This document shows positions 55,909 to 64,000 of a DNA stretch of 64,000 nt, in pieces. This stretch comes from Thermococcus sp. Bubb.Bath. GTDB taxonomy: Archaea; Methanobacteriota_B; Thermococci; Thermococcales; Thermococcaceae. The first letter of the stretch is position 1, and each line of letters opens with the position of its first letter. Under the pieces are notes generated by a model that was not told where the DNA came from, ran no database searches, and was given only the letters and a program-made list of their open reading frames with translations. A program made the translations under genes and the position numbers. The stretch spans positions 1 to 64,000 of the forward strand of contig NZ_SNUR01000005.1 in NCBI RefSeq assembly GCF_012027595.1, given 5' to 3'.

Positions 55909-57177
55909 ATGAGACGGGGAGTATACGAGTGCCTCAGATGTGGCCACAGGGAGGTCATGGACTCGACGGAGCCGCTACTTGAGGGAGCCTGCCCGAAGTG
56001 CGGCGGAGACATGATACTCATCGGATACGTCGACGAAGAGGGACCAGGGGCAAAAAAGCAGCCGATGAAAGCTCCTTCAAACGTCCCCCAGGTTCTCCCT
56101 CAGGAGGTAGAATCGCTCCTCAAAAAGTTCTACTCCCTTCAGCCCCTGGGAGAGGAGGGGGGAACCTTCGTCTTCTCCGTGTTGGAGATCCATGAGAAAG
56201 ACTTCGAGAAGGTTCTCCACGAACTTGAGGAAAAGGGCTACTGGGCGGCACTGAAGAGGGATGGAGAGAGGGTTTTGCTCTATATCTTCCCCGCGGCGGA
56301 AGTCAAGCCCGACAACCCCAAGATAGGGATAGCCCTCTTCCTTCTCACGGTGCTCTCAACCCTCTGGGCAGGCTACGTTCTGGCCCGCAGCTACATTGCA
56401 TCGCTGGACGAGTTCGGCCTCCCGGGGTATAGGAACCCCTACGTCATAGCGCTCGCCTTTTCCCTGAGCATCCTTGGGATACTTGGAACCCACGAGATGG
56501 GCCACAAGATAGCGGCCACCCTTCACGGCGTGAAATCCACATATCCCTACTTTATACCGTTTCCAAACATACTTGGAACACTGGGGGCAGTGATACGCGT
56601 TAAGTCCCCCATTCCAACCAGAAAAGCTGCGATAGACCTCGGCGTTAGCGGGCCAATAGCGGGCATCCTGGTGGCGATTCCTGTGACTGTAATAGGCCTT
56701 CGACTCTCAGTTGTGGTCCCCATGAGTATCGTCCCTCACACTGGCAACGAGTTCTACATGGGCTCCAACCTTCTCTTCATGTTCCTGGAAAAGCTGGCAC
56801 TCGGAAGCGCGGCCAGCGGGGACGTCATGGTGTTCCTGCACCCCGTGGCCATGGCAGGATGGGTTGGAATACTCGTCACATTCCTCAACTTAATCCCCGC
56901 TGCCCAGCTTGACGGTGGTCACGTTGCGAGGGCATTCATGAATGCCAGAAACCACGAGTACTTAACCCTGGCCCTTGGGTTCGGCCTCATGTTTCTGAGC
57001 TATTTCTGGGTTGGGTGGCTCCTCTGGGGGATACTCGTCCTGTTCATTGGAAAAGCCGGAAATCCGGGGGCCCTTGATGAGGTCTCACCGATCCCAACGA
57101 GCAGAAAACTCCTGGCACTGCTGGCGCTCCTGCTCTTCGTAGTCTCAGCCACGCCTGCCCCCTTCTACACCGGCTGA
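55909..57177 (+). CDS. Site-2 protease-like membrane metallopeptidase (M50) with N-terminal zinc ribbon
   Basis: 422 residues. A short zinc ribbon (YECLRCGH ... CPKCGGDM, residues 6-42) and an ~80-residue soluble domain precede the membrane part. The active site is GTHEMGHKIAA (HExxH) near 200, and the second metal site is IPAAQLDGGHVARAF near 335. Such proteases cut membrane-bound substrates, often regulators. It follows the dehydratase genes after 40 bases and ends by overlapping the convergent regulator gene by 33 bases. Confidence 0.92.
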   Translation: MRRGVYECLRCGHREVMDSTEPLLEGACPKCGGDMILIGYVDEEGPGAKKQPMKAPSNVPQVLPQEVESLLKKFYSLQPLGEEGGTFVFSVLEIHEKDFEKVLHELEEKGYWAALKRDGERVLLYIFPAAEVKPDNPKIGIALFLLTVLSTLWAGYVLARSYIASLDEFGLPGYRNPYVIALAFSLSILGILGTHEMGHKIAATLHGVKSTYPYFIPFPNILGTLGAVIRVKSPIPTRKAAIDLGVSGPIAGILVAIPVTVIGLRLSVVVPMSIVPHTGNEFYMGSNLLFMFLEKLALGSAASGDVMVFLHPVAMAGWVGILVTFLNLIPAAQLDGGHVARAFMNARNHEYLTLALGFGLMFLSYFWVGWLLWGILVLFIGKAGNPGALDEVSPIPTSRKLLALLALLLFVVSATPAPFYTG

Positions 57178-57723
57178 CTCCGCTTTCTCCTTTAATATCT
57201 GCTGGATGTCGTAGTATATGGTGTCCCTGGAAACATCAAAGGTCCTGGCCAGCTCCGAGATGTTGAGAACCTTTGGGTTGTAGTTGAAGAGGCTGAGGAC
57301 GTGGGCCAGGAGCTTCCTCCGCTCGGGGGTTTCCTGGACTTCGTCAGAATGAATGCCCCCCCGGTTGTAGACGGCAACCCCCACCGCGTACGTTCTCCTA
57401 GTGACGGGAGTGGTGTACGTCCCAATCTTAAACGCCACGACATCTGCCCTCTTCAGCCTCGCATTGATTACCCCAAGAACCTCCTCAACGGTAGACTCCC
57501 TATCCCTCCCGCTTGAATATTCCACAACAACGCCACCCCCCACGCGGTAGGGGTCAAGAACGAGAGAGGCTGAGAGATGCATGAAGGCACCGAACGTCAG
57601 TTTCAATTCAGCGGAAGATACGTAACATCCAGTTCCACCAAAAATCCTCTCTGCTTTTTTTGTGAACGATTCAACGCACTCCTCCACACTGGCCGACTCA
57701 CAGGAGAGGTACGACACCTTCAT
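57145..57723 (-). CDS. Putative transcriptional regulator with C-terminal HTH
   Basis: 192 residues. The N-terminal ~130 residues are an unrecognised alpha/beta domain. The C-terminus is a helix-turn-helix (LNISELARTFDVSRDTIYYD plus IQQILKEK) like DeoR/HTH-11 domains. TTTATATATC on its strand (about 57750) is a TATA box. It lies between the S2P gene (3' overlap) and the two pilin genes, whose expression it may control; that link is by position only. Confidence 0.75.
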   Translation of the reverse strand: MKVSYLSCESASVEECVESFTKKAERIFGGTGCYVSSAELKLTFGAFMHLSASLVLDPYRVGGGVVVEYSSGRDRESTVEEVLGVINARLKRADVVAFKIGTYTTPVTRRTYAVGVAVYNRGGIHSDEVQETPERRKLLAHVLSLFNYNPKVLNISELARTFDVSRDTIYYDIQQILKEKAESAGVEGGRRG

Positions 57724-57996
57724 ATTTTATCACGACTCATCTTCGTGCAAAAGATATATAAAGGTTGTAGGTTCCAGGGATGGTAGGTATAATCATCTCA
57801 TGAAGCCAGCTGAAGCAAATGGATAGAATACGATATTAGTCGGGCTATTTTGTAATTTCTACAAAGGCTTTACTGATAGGTTAAAGAAGAGCCACGTATG
57901 CTCACTTTTGCTAGGATATCCAGCAGGATTGAAGAGAAACCTATTTAAACCCGATTTTCGCAGTTGTTATGAAGCAACTCTTGGAGGTGGTTTGAA

Positions 57997-58194
57997 ATGA
58001 AGAGGAAGGCCCAGGGTGCAATTGAGTATCTGTTTATGATTGCGGCAGCGCTTATCATTGTTGCAGTGGTTATCAGATACCTCAGGAGCACCGGCAGCAC
58101 CGCAGGTAGCCAGGCCAACAAAACCATAGGCGGCATAGGCAGCCAGATCTCAAACGCCATAAGCAGCGAAGTTAATAATGCTAGCAAGTCCTGA
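57997..58194 (+). CDS. Class III signal-peptide pilin-like protein 1
   Basis: 65 residues: MKRKAQGAIEYLFMIAAALI has a short basic leader followed by QGAIEYLF, the class III signal peptide cleaved before Q by EppA-type prepilin peptidase, then one hydrophobic assembly helix. The rest is Ser/Gly/Asn-rich (STGSTAGSQANKTIGG). GGAGGTGGT precedes the ATG and TATTTAAAC lies near 57940. It would assemble into a pilus-like surface fibre. Confidence 0.9.
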   Translation: MKRKAQGAIEYLFMIAAALIIVAVVIRYLRSTGSTAGSQANKTIGGIGSQISNAISSEVNNASKS

Positions 58195-58263
58195 GAATAG
58201 TGAGTTTTAAGTTAGAATGAATTTGATTACCTATATTTTCCCATTTTTAAGCGGGTGAGCTAA

Positions 58264-58461
58264 ATGCAAAGAAAAGCCCAAGGCAGCGTTGAGTATCTTT
58301 TCGTGTTGGGAGCTACTATAGCAATTGTTGTCCTTGTGGTAGGATATATCGCCAAGTTTTCTCATAACGCAGCTCAAACCCAGACTGAAAGGAACAATGA
58401 CAACGTAAACAGCGTCATGAGTAAGGTCCGAAACATTTCAAGTGGCGAAATCAACGGGTAG
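58264..58461 (+). CDS. Class III signal-peptide pilin-like protein 2
   Basis: 65 residues, paralogue of the preceding gene: MQRKAQGSVEYLFVLGATIA then a single helix and a polar tail (HNAAQTQTERNNDNVNSVMS). GGGTGAG lies upstream. Its 3' end overlaps the convergent glycosyltransferase gene by 11 bases. Confidence 0.9.
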   Translation: MQRKAQGSVEYLFVLGATIAIVVLVVGYIAKFSHNAAQTQTERNNDNVNSVMSKVRNISSGEING

Positions 58462-60646
58462 CCTTTATTTTAATGGTATCACCCCGTACATGGAGAGAAC
58501 TCCCCTTCATTTCAATTTTTTCACCGGAGATATTAAACGCAGCGTTGGGAAGGGCTATTATTGCCTCATCCACAGCCTCCTTTGCAGGTCGTCCATTTGA
58601 AATCAGGACTGGCTCTTTTTTGAACTCGATTGAGAATTCGTCCACATTCGGGCATTTCAAAGAAAAGCCGCCCCCATCCAGAGCCAGTAGAGTGCAGGAA
58701 ACACCATCATTATCTGAGTAGAAGGCAACCCTGTAGGTATTGCTTTCATCCGATATAACGGTCCTCTCATCAAAGCTTCTGTTGTCCACAATGGGGTAAA
58801 GCAGCCCTATCTGAACTCCTCCGACAATTACGGAGAGCTTTCCCTTAAACGTGGAGAACGTCAGGTTCCTGCTTAGATTTTGGAGATGATACAGCTCTAT
58901 GACCCCACCGTCGGAGTACGACTCGGCGAATTCAAGGGTCGAGGTATTCCGGAGCGCCGAGATAAGCCCCCCATAGTTCCGCATAAGCGTGGCGTCCCCC
59001 TTTTCTATCGCATAAGCCCACGTGCCTACCACTACCCTGGAAACGTTCTTCTCCCTAAGCGTGTTCAGGAAATCCACCCCGCTGTTTCTCTGGAGGTACA
59101 GGAGACCAAAGTTGTCGACGTAATATGGCGGTTCGCTCAGATGCAGATAGTAGGCGGTCATTGGATTTATGGAGTAAAAATCCGAGCGGCTGATGTTGTG
59201 TGAGATTAAATAAACGCCAAGATCGTCGCGGAGGGACTTTGTGTGGGGTTCCCACGCAAGGGACAGCTTTCCAGCTGGCATGTTGGCCACAAGCCCGATG
59301 TCAAGAATGGAGAGGGCCAAAAGGAAGACAGTGAAAGAAGCCATGAGCTTCCTCTTTGGGACGTTAAAGGCCATTATCGAGTCAAGGAGCAGCAGGTAGA
59401 AAACCAGCGTCATTGGGTAGAGAAAGCGCATGTTTGGCAGAACCGGGGCCACAAAGAAGTAGAAGAGAAGGTTTGCAGCGCCAAGGTTCGCCAGCGGAGT
59501 GTTTAAGGATGTTCTGTGGTGAAGCCGTAGAAACGCATAGATCGCGAGAAGCAGAAGGAGAGGAACGTATGAGTACAAAAACTCAGGAGAGGAACTCTGC
59601 AGGTTGGATAAAAAGCCCGCGAAGAGGTTGAAAAGATTTATTATGGGAGAATACCTGCTTCCCTGTTCAAAATACGTCTGGTTCAGGTATGAACCACTTA
59701 TGAGAAGACCCAGGGGGAGCTCAATGATGGCCTTGCCCAGGATGACGAACGATGCAAGGAGGAAGGCCTCCCTCCAGCGTTTTAGGAGGAGGACAATCGA
59801 AGTGTAGAGTTTCCGGACGTAGCTCAGCCTGAAGGCGTAAATCAGGAGGACACCCCATATTGCCAGCAGGATTCCCACAGAAACTCTCTGGTTCAGGAAG
59901 GTGATTGAATGAATCCCCGGAACAATAAGGATATTCCGAACGACGTTTGAGGGAAGAATAACCACCGTCACAACAACCAGGGCCACCATGAGCAGATATG
60001 AAAGGACTATAACCGCACCCTGGCGGGGGCTGAAGAGAACCGACGAAACACGGGAGGTATAATCCCAGAGCCGCTCATCGGTCGCCAGGAGGAGAACCAG
60101 ATATAAAGCCGCCAGGTATGGAAGTATCGTGAACTTCGAGGTGCTTCCAATTCCCGCCACAAAGAGTGATAAGTATGCGAAGGGGGGTCTTTTTTCTTTG
60201 AAATAGCGGATGAAGAAGTAGAGGGACAGCAGGGTAAAGAACTCAATGGAGGACTCGTGATAGACCACGGTGTTCATGTGAACCATGAGGGGATCAAATG
60301 CCAGCAGGACGGAGAAAGCCGTTCCAAGTTTCCAGTCCCTAAGTTCCCTCCCCGTGAAATAAGCAACGAGGATGGAGAAAAGCCCAAACGTCAGGGAGAG
60401 GAGCCTTCCAATGACGTACGTGTCCCCAAAAATCCGAAGCCAGAGGGCGAGTAGGTAATAAAAAAGTGGGGGATGAACGGCGTAGATGTCGCGGTAGAGT
60501 AGGTGACCGTGGTTTATCATCCTCGCCATTAGGAGGTACGTTCCCTCATCGTAGTCCATGTAGGCGTTCATCGGATGGAGGAGGGGGAGCCTGAGGAGGA
60601 AGTACACTGCAACAGGAAACAGAAACACAATATCCCTACGATCCAT
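58451..60646 (-). CDS. GT39/PMT-like membrane glycosyltransferase
   Basis: About 731 residues with roughly a dozen membrane helices and a C-terminal soluble domain. The first loop MDYDEGTYLLMARMINHGHL carries the acidic DE motif of GT-C glycosyltransferases, followed by AVHPPLFYYLLALW. It should transfer sugars from a lipid-phosphate donor on the outer membrane face, perhaps to surface proteins such as the neighbouring pilins. GGAGGGAAC supports ATG 60646; it overlaps the preceding gene by 11 bases. Confidence 0.82.
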   Translation of the reverse strand: MDRRDIVFLFPVAVYFLLRLPLLHPMNAYMDYDEGTYLLMARMINHGHLLYRDIYAVHPPLFYYLLALWLRIFGDTYVIGRLLSLTFGLFSILVAYFTGRELRDWKLGTAFSVLLAFDPLMVHMNTVVYHESSIEFFTLLSLYFFIRYFKEKRPPFAYLSLFVAGIGSTSKFTILPYLAALYLVLLLATDERLWDYTSRVSSVLFSPRQGAVIVLSYLLMVALVVVTVVILPSNVVRNILIVPGIHSITFLNQRVSVGILLAIWGVLLIYAFRLSYVRKLYTSIVLLLKRWREAFLLASFVILGKAIIELPLGLLISGSYLNQTYFEQGSRYSPIINLFNLFAGFLSNLQSSSPEFLYSYVPLLLLLAIYAFLRLHHRTSLNTPLANLGAANLLFYFFVAPVLPNMRFLYPMTLVFYLLLLDSIMAFNVPKRKLMASFTVFLLALSILDIGLVANMPAGKLSLAWEPHTKSLRDDLGVYLISHNISRSDFYSINPMTAYYLHLSEPPYYVDNFGLLYLQRNSGVDFLNTLREKNVSRVVVGTWAYAIEKGDATLMRNYGGLISALRNTSTLEFAESYSDGGVIELYHLQNLSRNLTFSTFKGKLSVIVGGVQIGLLYPIVDNRSFDERTVISDESNTYRVAFYSDNDGVSCTLLALDGGGFSLKCPNVDEFSIEFKKEPVLISNGRPAKEAVDEAIIALPNAAFNISGEKIEMKGSSLHVRGDTIKIKATR

Positions 60647-62870
60647 CGCCAGTTCCCTCCAGTTTAACGCAACAGACCCCCAACGCTTCCCCACCTTCAA
60701 GGTGAGTCCTGATGGTTAAAAAGTTAAGCTTCCCACCAAGCACCCTCCCGTTTACCGTCACCCACTGAGGGACATAGTCTTTCACCGGCTTAAAGCTGCC
60801 AGCATACTCTCCGTTTATGTAGAAGTCCACTCCCGAAGCAGGAGCGGAGAGGAGGACTTTCAATGCACTATAATCTCTTTTCGGAACAAAAGCTATCGTA
60901 GCATTGCCCGTTACTGTTGCCACGTAGGGAACGCCTTCCAGAAGAATCCTTTGAGCGGCACTATTTTTTATTACCCAGCCGTAAACGAAATAGCGGAGGG
61001 CACCCCGCCCCCTAGAAATGTCGATTGAGTCGTTGACCATAAAATAGCTTTTTACAAGGTTTATGTTCCCGCTCGTGTTGTGATTCCGGACATCAAAAAG
61101 CCAGATTCCATCCTTAAAGTATACCAAACGGAAGCGGTTGTAAAAGTCCTCCACATTAAGGGGATAGGGTTCGATTTCGGCGGCCCCACGCGTATCGAGG
61201 TACGCCCACCTCGTTAGAGTGCCGTTGAGGAGGGCGCGGTACTCCGAGGCCTTCAAACCCTTGTTGTTGGCTACGCATACTATTGGAGTGTCCGTTAAGA
61301 TGGGCAACCATCTTCCGGAATCAAAGACGCAGGCCGTTGCCACGGTCTGGTTTCCAAGATGGGAACTAATCCAATGAATGGAAGAAAGCACATCGCTATC
61401 CAGGAGGTAGGAAGACTCACTCGCCATATGCTCGATTGAGAGGGGTACTACCGCCGGAGCCACGAAGATAAGAACAAGGGAGAAGGCTACCAAAACCTTC
61501 ACCCTACCAGCGAACTTTATGGGATACCTTGACACTGCTGAGGATACCCATGATACAATTTCATAGATTCCAATCCCCTCCAAGATAGGTATGATAGGAG
61601 TAAGTAGCAGGAACGCGCGCTCCGAGTTCCAGATGGCGGAGTAGTAGGGTATGGGTATTCTCAGAAAGATTTTGTCGAGGATAACCAAAATCATAAAGAG
61701 GAAAGTCAAGGAAAGTGGAGCTGACCGGTTCCACCGAGCGAGGGATAGAATAAGGGCAAGCACGAATCCCGCCGCCAGGAAGAACTGGCCGTGATTCACA
61801 AATGTATATGTAAGAATGAAGCGCAAAAAGTTCAGATTGTCCTTGTTGGGATAAACGGGGTTCATAACTGCCCCCCGTGAGGCGTAAGATGATGCTCCAG
61901 GTGTAAGAATGTAGTAGAGCAAAGCACTAACAGCGAGCTGGATAGTGAAGATTCTGAGGTTATCCCTGGTGAATCCCTCCCTGAGAAGGAGAAAGAAGGC
62001 GAAGGCCTCAAATACCATGTATTGATATGGGTGGACCAGCAAAACCAAGGAAGCAAGGAAGGCGCTGGCCCATATTAAACGGCGTTCTTTTTTCAGAAAC
62101 GCCTCGACGTATACAAACGAAGCCACGAGGAAGAGCATATAGTTGGTGAAAGCTGGCAGAAGTGCATACTGGACAAAGTAATAGTATAAGGCAGAAAACG
62201 GGACCACGAGAGCCGCAAAAACTGCCGCCCTCTTACCAGCAAGAGAACGGGCAAGAAGGTATGTGCCCAATGGAAGATACGCAATCTCAAAGAGGCGGAG
62301 GTCATTCATCGCGAATATGATGTTCCAGGGATCTCCCCTAGAGAGCCAGGCGATAAAAGCATGGTATCCTGAGGGGTATGAGACTATACTCCTAGGAAAG
62401 TACTGGGGAACGTTTGAGAAATACAAACTGTGAGAATCCAGTATCATACGAACCTTGGAGGCATGGAACCACGTATCCGCGGCCCTGTAATCCGGGAGAA
62501 GGAAGTAAAAACGGCGGATCAGGAACTGCAAAAAGACGGAGAGAGATAGAACTCCCCACATCGGTGGATCAAATTCCCATTCGGTGCTTTGTGGTGTTAG
62601 GAGAAATAGAATAACTCCAATAACCACTAGGGACAAACCTAAGTAATTAAGAGACACCCCCACAAGACTGAGGAGATAAGAAGAAAACACCACGGTGGCC
62701 ATTCCAAAAACGGGGGCACTCAAAAGCGCCTTCTCGTTCTCCAGAAAAATCAGACGGGAGAGGCCGTACCCCAAAATAAGCGTGAAAAGCAAAGCCCCGG
62801 CTGATCCGGGTATCGCAAGGGACAACAACATCGTGATAATCCCGATTATCGCAATGGCATCAACTTTCAT
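60636..62870 (-). CDS. Large membrane protein, GT-C-like
   Basis: 744 residues with about 14 membrane helices, then an external C-terminal domain of ~250 residues. A first-loop motif DYRAADTWFHASKVRMI resembles the acidic loop of GT-C enzymes, but no named family was recognised. The C-terminal half has several N-x-T/S sequons. It overlaps the GT39-like gene and is its co-transcribed upstream partner. Probable role in surface glycan assembly; inference. Confidence 0.7.
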   Translation of the reverse strand: MKVDAIAIIGIITMLLSLAIPGSAGALLFTLILGYGLSRLIFLENEKALLSAPVFGMATVVFSSYLLSLVGVSLNYLGLSLVVIGVILFLLTPQSTEWEFDPPMWGVLSLSVFLQFLIRRFYFLLPDYRAADTWFHASKVRMILDSHSLYFSNVPQYFPRSIVSYPSGYHAFIAWLSRGDPWNIIFAMNDLRLFEIAYLPLGTYLLARSLAGKRAAVFAALVVPFSALYYYFVQYALLPAFTNYMLFLVASFVYVEAFLKKERRLIWASAFLASLVLLVHPYQYMVFEAFAFFLLLREGFTRDNLRIFTIQLAVSALLYYILTPGASSYASRGAVMNPVYPNKDNLNFLRFILTYTFVNHGQFFLAAGFVLALILSLARWNRSAPLSLTFLFMILVILDKIFLRIPIPYYSAIWNSERAFLLLTPIIPILEGIGIYEIVSWVSSAVSRYPIKFAGRVKVLVAFSLVLIFVAPAVVPLSIEHMASESSYLLDSDVLSSIHWISSHLGNQTVATACVFDSGRWLPILTDTPIVCVANNKGLKASEYRALLNGTLTRWAYLDTRGAAEIEPYPLNVEDFYNRFRLVYFKDGIWLFDVRNHNTSGNINLVKSYFMVNDSIDISRGRGALRYFVYGWVIKNSAAQRILLEGVPYVATVTGNATIAFVPKRDYSALKVLLSAPASGVDFYINGEYAGSFKPVKDYVPQWVTVNGRVLGGKLNFLTIRTHLEGGEALGVCCVKLEGTGDGS

Positions 62871-62969
62871 TGCATCCCATCAGAATGAAAGCGCGAGTAT
62901 TTTATAAACTTAGATGGTGAAGCCAAAAGGATTTTAACTTCAATGACAAATCAGAAACAGGTGATTGTA

Positions 62970-63533
62970 ATGGGTTTCCTCTCATTCGGCTTGAAAAAAG
63001 GTAAAGTCCAGAAGATGCTGGAGGAGGGACAGTTCGAGGTTCTAATCGAGGAGGCGCTGAAGGACAAGAAGGTGAGGGAGGCGCTCTTTGAGCTGCTGTC
63101 TTCAAACAACCCCGGAGTGATTGGAGATGCTCTCCTGACGATAACGAACCTTTTGGAGCGCGATAGCAAGTTGTTAAAGGAATACCTCAAAGAGGAAAAC
63201 TTCAAGAAGCTTCTAGCCCTTGTAGAATCAAAAAACCCCTACGTGCGCGAAAACGCAATGGTATTGGCTTATTCAGTAATCAAAGCCTATCCAGAGCTCA
63301 TGAAGAAGTACCGCTCGTGGATAGTGGAAGAAGTTGCTCGCAGCCTGAGAGAAGGAGACAAAAATCAGAAAGGCTTCGTCTTGGTTATCATAGGGGAACT
63401 GGGCCTCAAGGAGCTCGAACCTGATGTCAAGTCCCTCGTCGGTGTCGAAGACAAGGTGATACTGCCCTTCGAGGGCAAGAAGTGGGTAAAACTCGGCGAC
63501 ATCGCCAGCGAGACCCTGGAAAAACTTTCGTAG
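62970..63533 (+). CDS. HEAT/ARM-like repeat protein
   Basis: 187 residues of paired helices (EALKDKKVREALFELLSSNN, GDALLTITNLLERDSKLLKE and ENAMVLAYSVIKAYPELMKK), as in HEAT or armadillo solenoids used for protein binding. GGTGATTGT lies before ATG 62970; ATG 62943 would add nine residues. No specific partner is evident. Confidence 0.75.
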   Translation: MGFLSFGLKKGKVQKMLEEGQFEVLIEEALKDKKVREALFELLSSNNPGVIGDALLTITNLLERDSKLLKEYLKEENFKKLLALVESKNPYVRENAMVLAYSVIKAYPELMKKYRSWIVEEVARSLREGDKNQKGFVLVIIGELGLKELEPDVKSLVGVEDKVILPFEGKKWVKLGDIASETLEKLS

Positions 63534-63657
63534 TGGGGAAGTTGTTCTTTCCGTTTTTTGCATACTAACGTAGATAGTTACTAAAATATGGATAGAAAGA
63601 TATTTAAAATCCACCTCTGAGCATATCACAAACCTCACAATACTACGAGGTGATACC

Positions 63658-64000
63658 ATGAAGGGAGTCCTTGCGATGTTTCTTGTAGGACTCGTTCTCT
63701 TTGCCAGTGGCTGTGTAGGAACCCAGGATGAACTCACCCCCAGTAAAGTTGTAAACGCGATTGAGAACATCAAGACACTGGAGTACACTGCCAACCTCTC
63801 ATCCACTACATCCTATCGCCTCCTTAACATGACGGGGAACTCAAGCGAATTCATACTCGTCAGAGGTGTAGCGGATAGGGTGAAGAAAATCAGCTATGGC
63901 AATATCTCATTTAGACTCAGATCAAACCACCCAATGGTTAGCAAAACACTTGAGATACCGTACTTTACCAACGGAAGCAGAGCTTATCTCAAAGTCTCTG
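63658..64000 (+). CDS. Lipoprotein, 5' part
   Basis: The gene runs off the window end. A signal peptide MKGVLAMFLVGLVLFASGCV with lipobox cysteine 19 is followed by a polar domain (VVNAIENIKTLEYTANLSST, RGVADRVKKISYGNISFRLR) with sequons. GAGGTGAT lies before the ATG, and TATTTAAAATCC near 63601-63612 is a likely TATA box. The family is not recognisable from 114 residues. Confidence 0.8.
   Translation, partial: MKGVLAMFLVGLVLFASGCVGTQDELTPSKVVNAIENIKTLEYTANLSSTTSYRLLNMTGNSSEFILVRGVADRVKKISYGNISFRLRSNHPMVSKTLEIPYFTNGSRAYLKVS

Overview
The window reads as a piece of the chromosome of a hyperthermophilic euryarchaeon of the order Thermococcales, most likely a Thermococcus species. The evidence is the combination of a thermosome subunit with a GGM tail, a tungsten aldehyde:ferredoxin oxidoreductase, ADP-forming acetyl-CoA synthetase (both subunits), archaeal phosphoglycerate mutase (ApgM), TiaS, deoxyhypusine synthase, aconitase-X-type phosphomevalonate dehydratase, KEOPS Pcc1, ribosomal proteins S3Ae, S8e and S15, class III signal-peptide pilins and a CGP-CTERM anchor. 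Promoters have archaeal TATA boxes and starts are preceded by GGTGA-type ribosome binding sites. About 65 protein genes, two tRNA genes, three decayed genes and several palindromic control sites were recognised. No rRNA, CRISPR array or complete insertion sequence was seen.

Layout. 1-4.5 kb: end of a thermosome gene, HtpX protease, a HepT/MntA toxin-antitoxin pair, an unusual SDR, and a GltD-like flavoprotein with an exact SurR-type motif in its promoter. 4.5-7.7 kb: an ABC transporter framed by two paralogous membrane-anchored ectodomain proteins. 7.8-13.9 kb: OsmC-like protein, deoxyhypusine synthase, a frameshifted VapBC module lying between the dys 3' end and a relic copy of that end, two archaeal P-loop ATPases, and CorA. 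14-23.2 kb: TiaS, an esterase lipoprotein with a starch-binding-like domain, MoaC, a MutS-like ATPase, a Ski2-like helicase and S8e. 23.2-32.2 kb: a Schlafen/AlbA-domain regulator bracketed by about 60-bp direct repeats, a decayed SecD-like CGP-CTERM gene, a Nog1-type GTPase, a three-gene UppP-like/nucleotidyltransferase/DUF835 operon, Sec61 beta and a decayed MFS transporter. 32.2-43.6 kb: energy and carbon metabolism (Acd, AOR plus aldo/keto reductase, ApgM) together with cation transport (MgtE-like, two PhoU/TrkA-C proteins, a Na+/Ca2+ exchanger). 43.6-50.2 kb: a CBS-HPF-like protein, tRNA-Ser, methionine aminopeptidase, TrkH, a CYTH protein and an M42 peptidase. 50.3-55.9 kb: an S3Ae-Pcc1-GAN-S15 cluster, a free-standing LAGLIDADG endonuclease ending inside the initiator tRNA-Met gene, and the two-subunit phosphomevalonate dehydratase. 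55.9-64 kb: a site-2 protease, a regulator, two pilins, two large GT-C-type membrane proteins, a HEAT-like protein and the start of a lipoprotein.

How the parts fit. Most of the window is housekeeping: translation and RNA processing, protein quality control, peptide-to-acetate energy metabolism, isoprenoid synthesis and ion homeostasis. Accessory material sits in discrete islands. Three of these keep insertion or decay scars that can be read directly: VapBC with the dys-end duplication, the Schlafen gene with flanking repeats, and the LAGLIDADG gene abutting tRNA-iMet. The best candidates for undescribed biology are the repeat-bracketed Schlafen locus, the ABC cassette with twin ectodomain partners, the CBS-HPF-like protein, and the UppP-like/nucleotidyltransferase/DUF835 operon. 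All functional calls were made by eye from translated sequence, without database searches.
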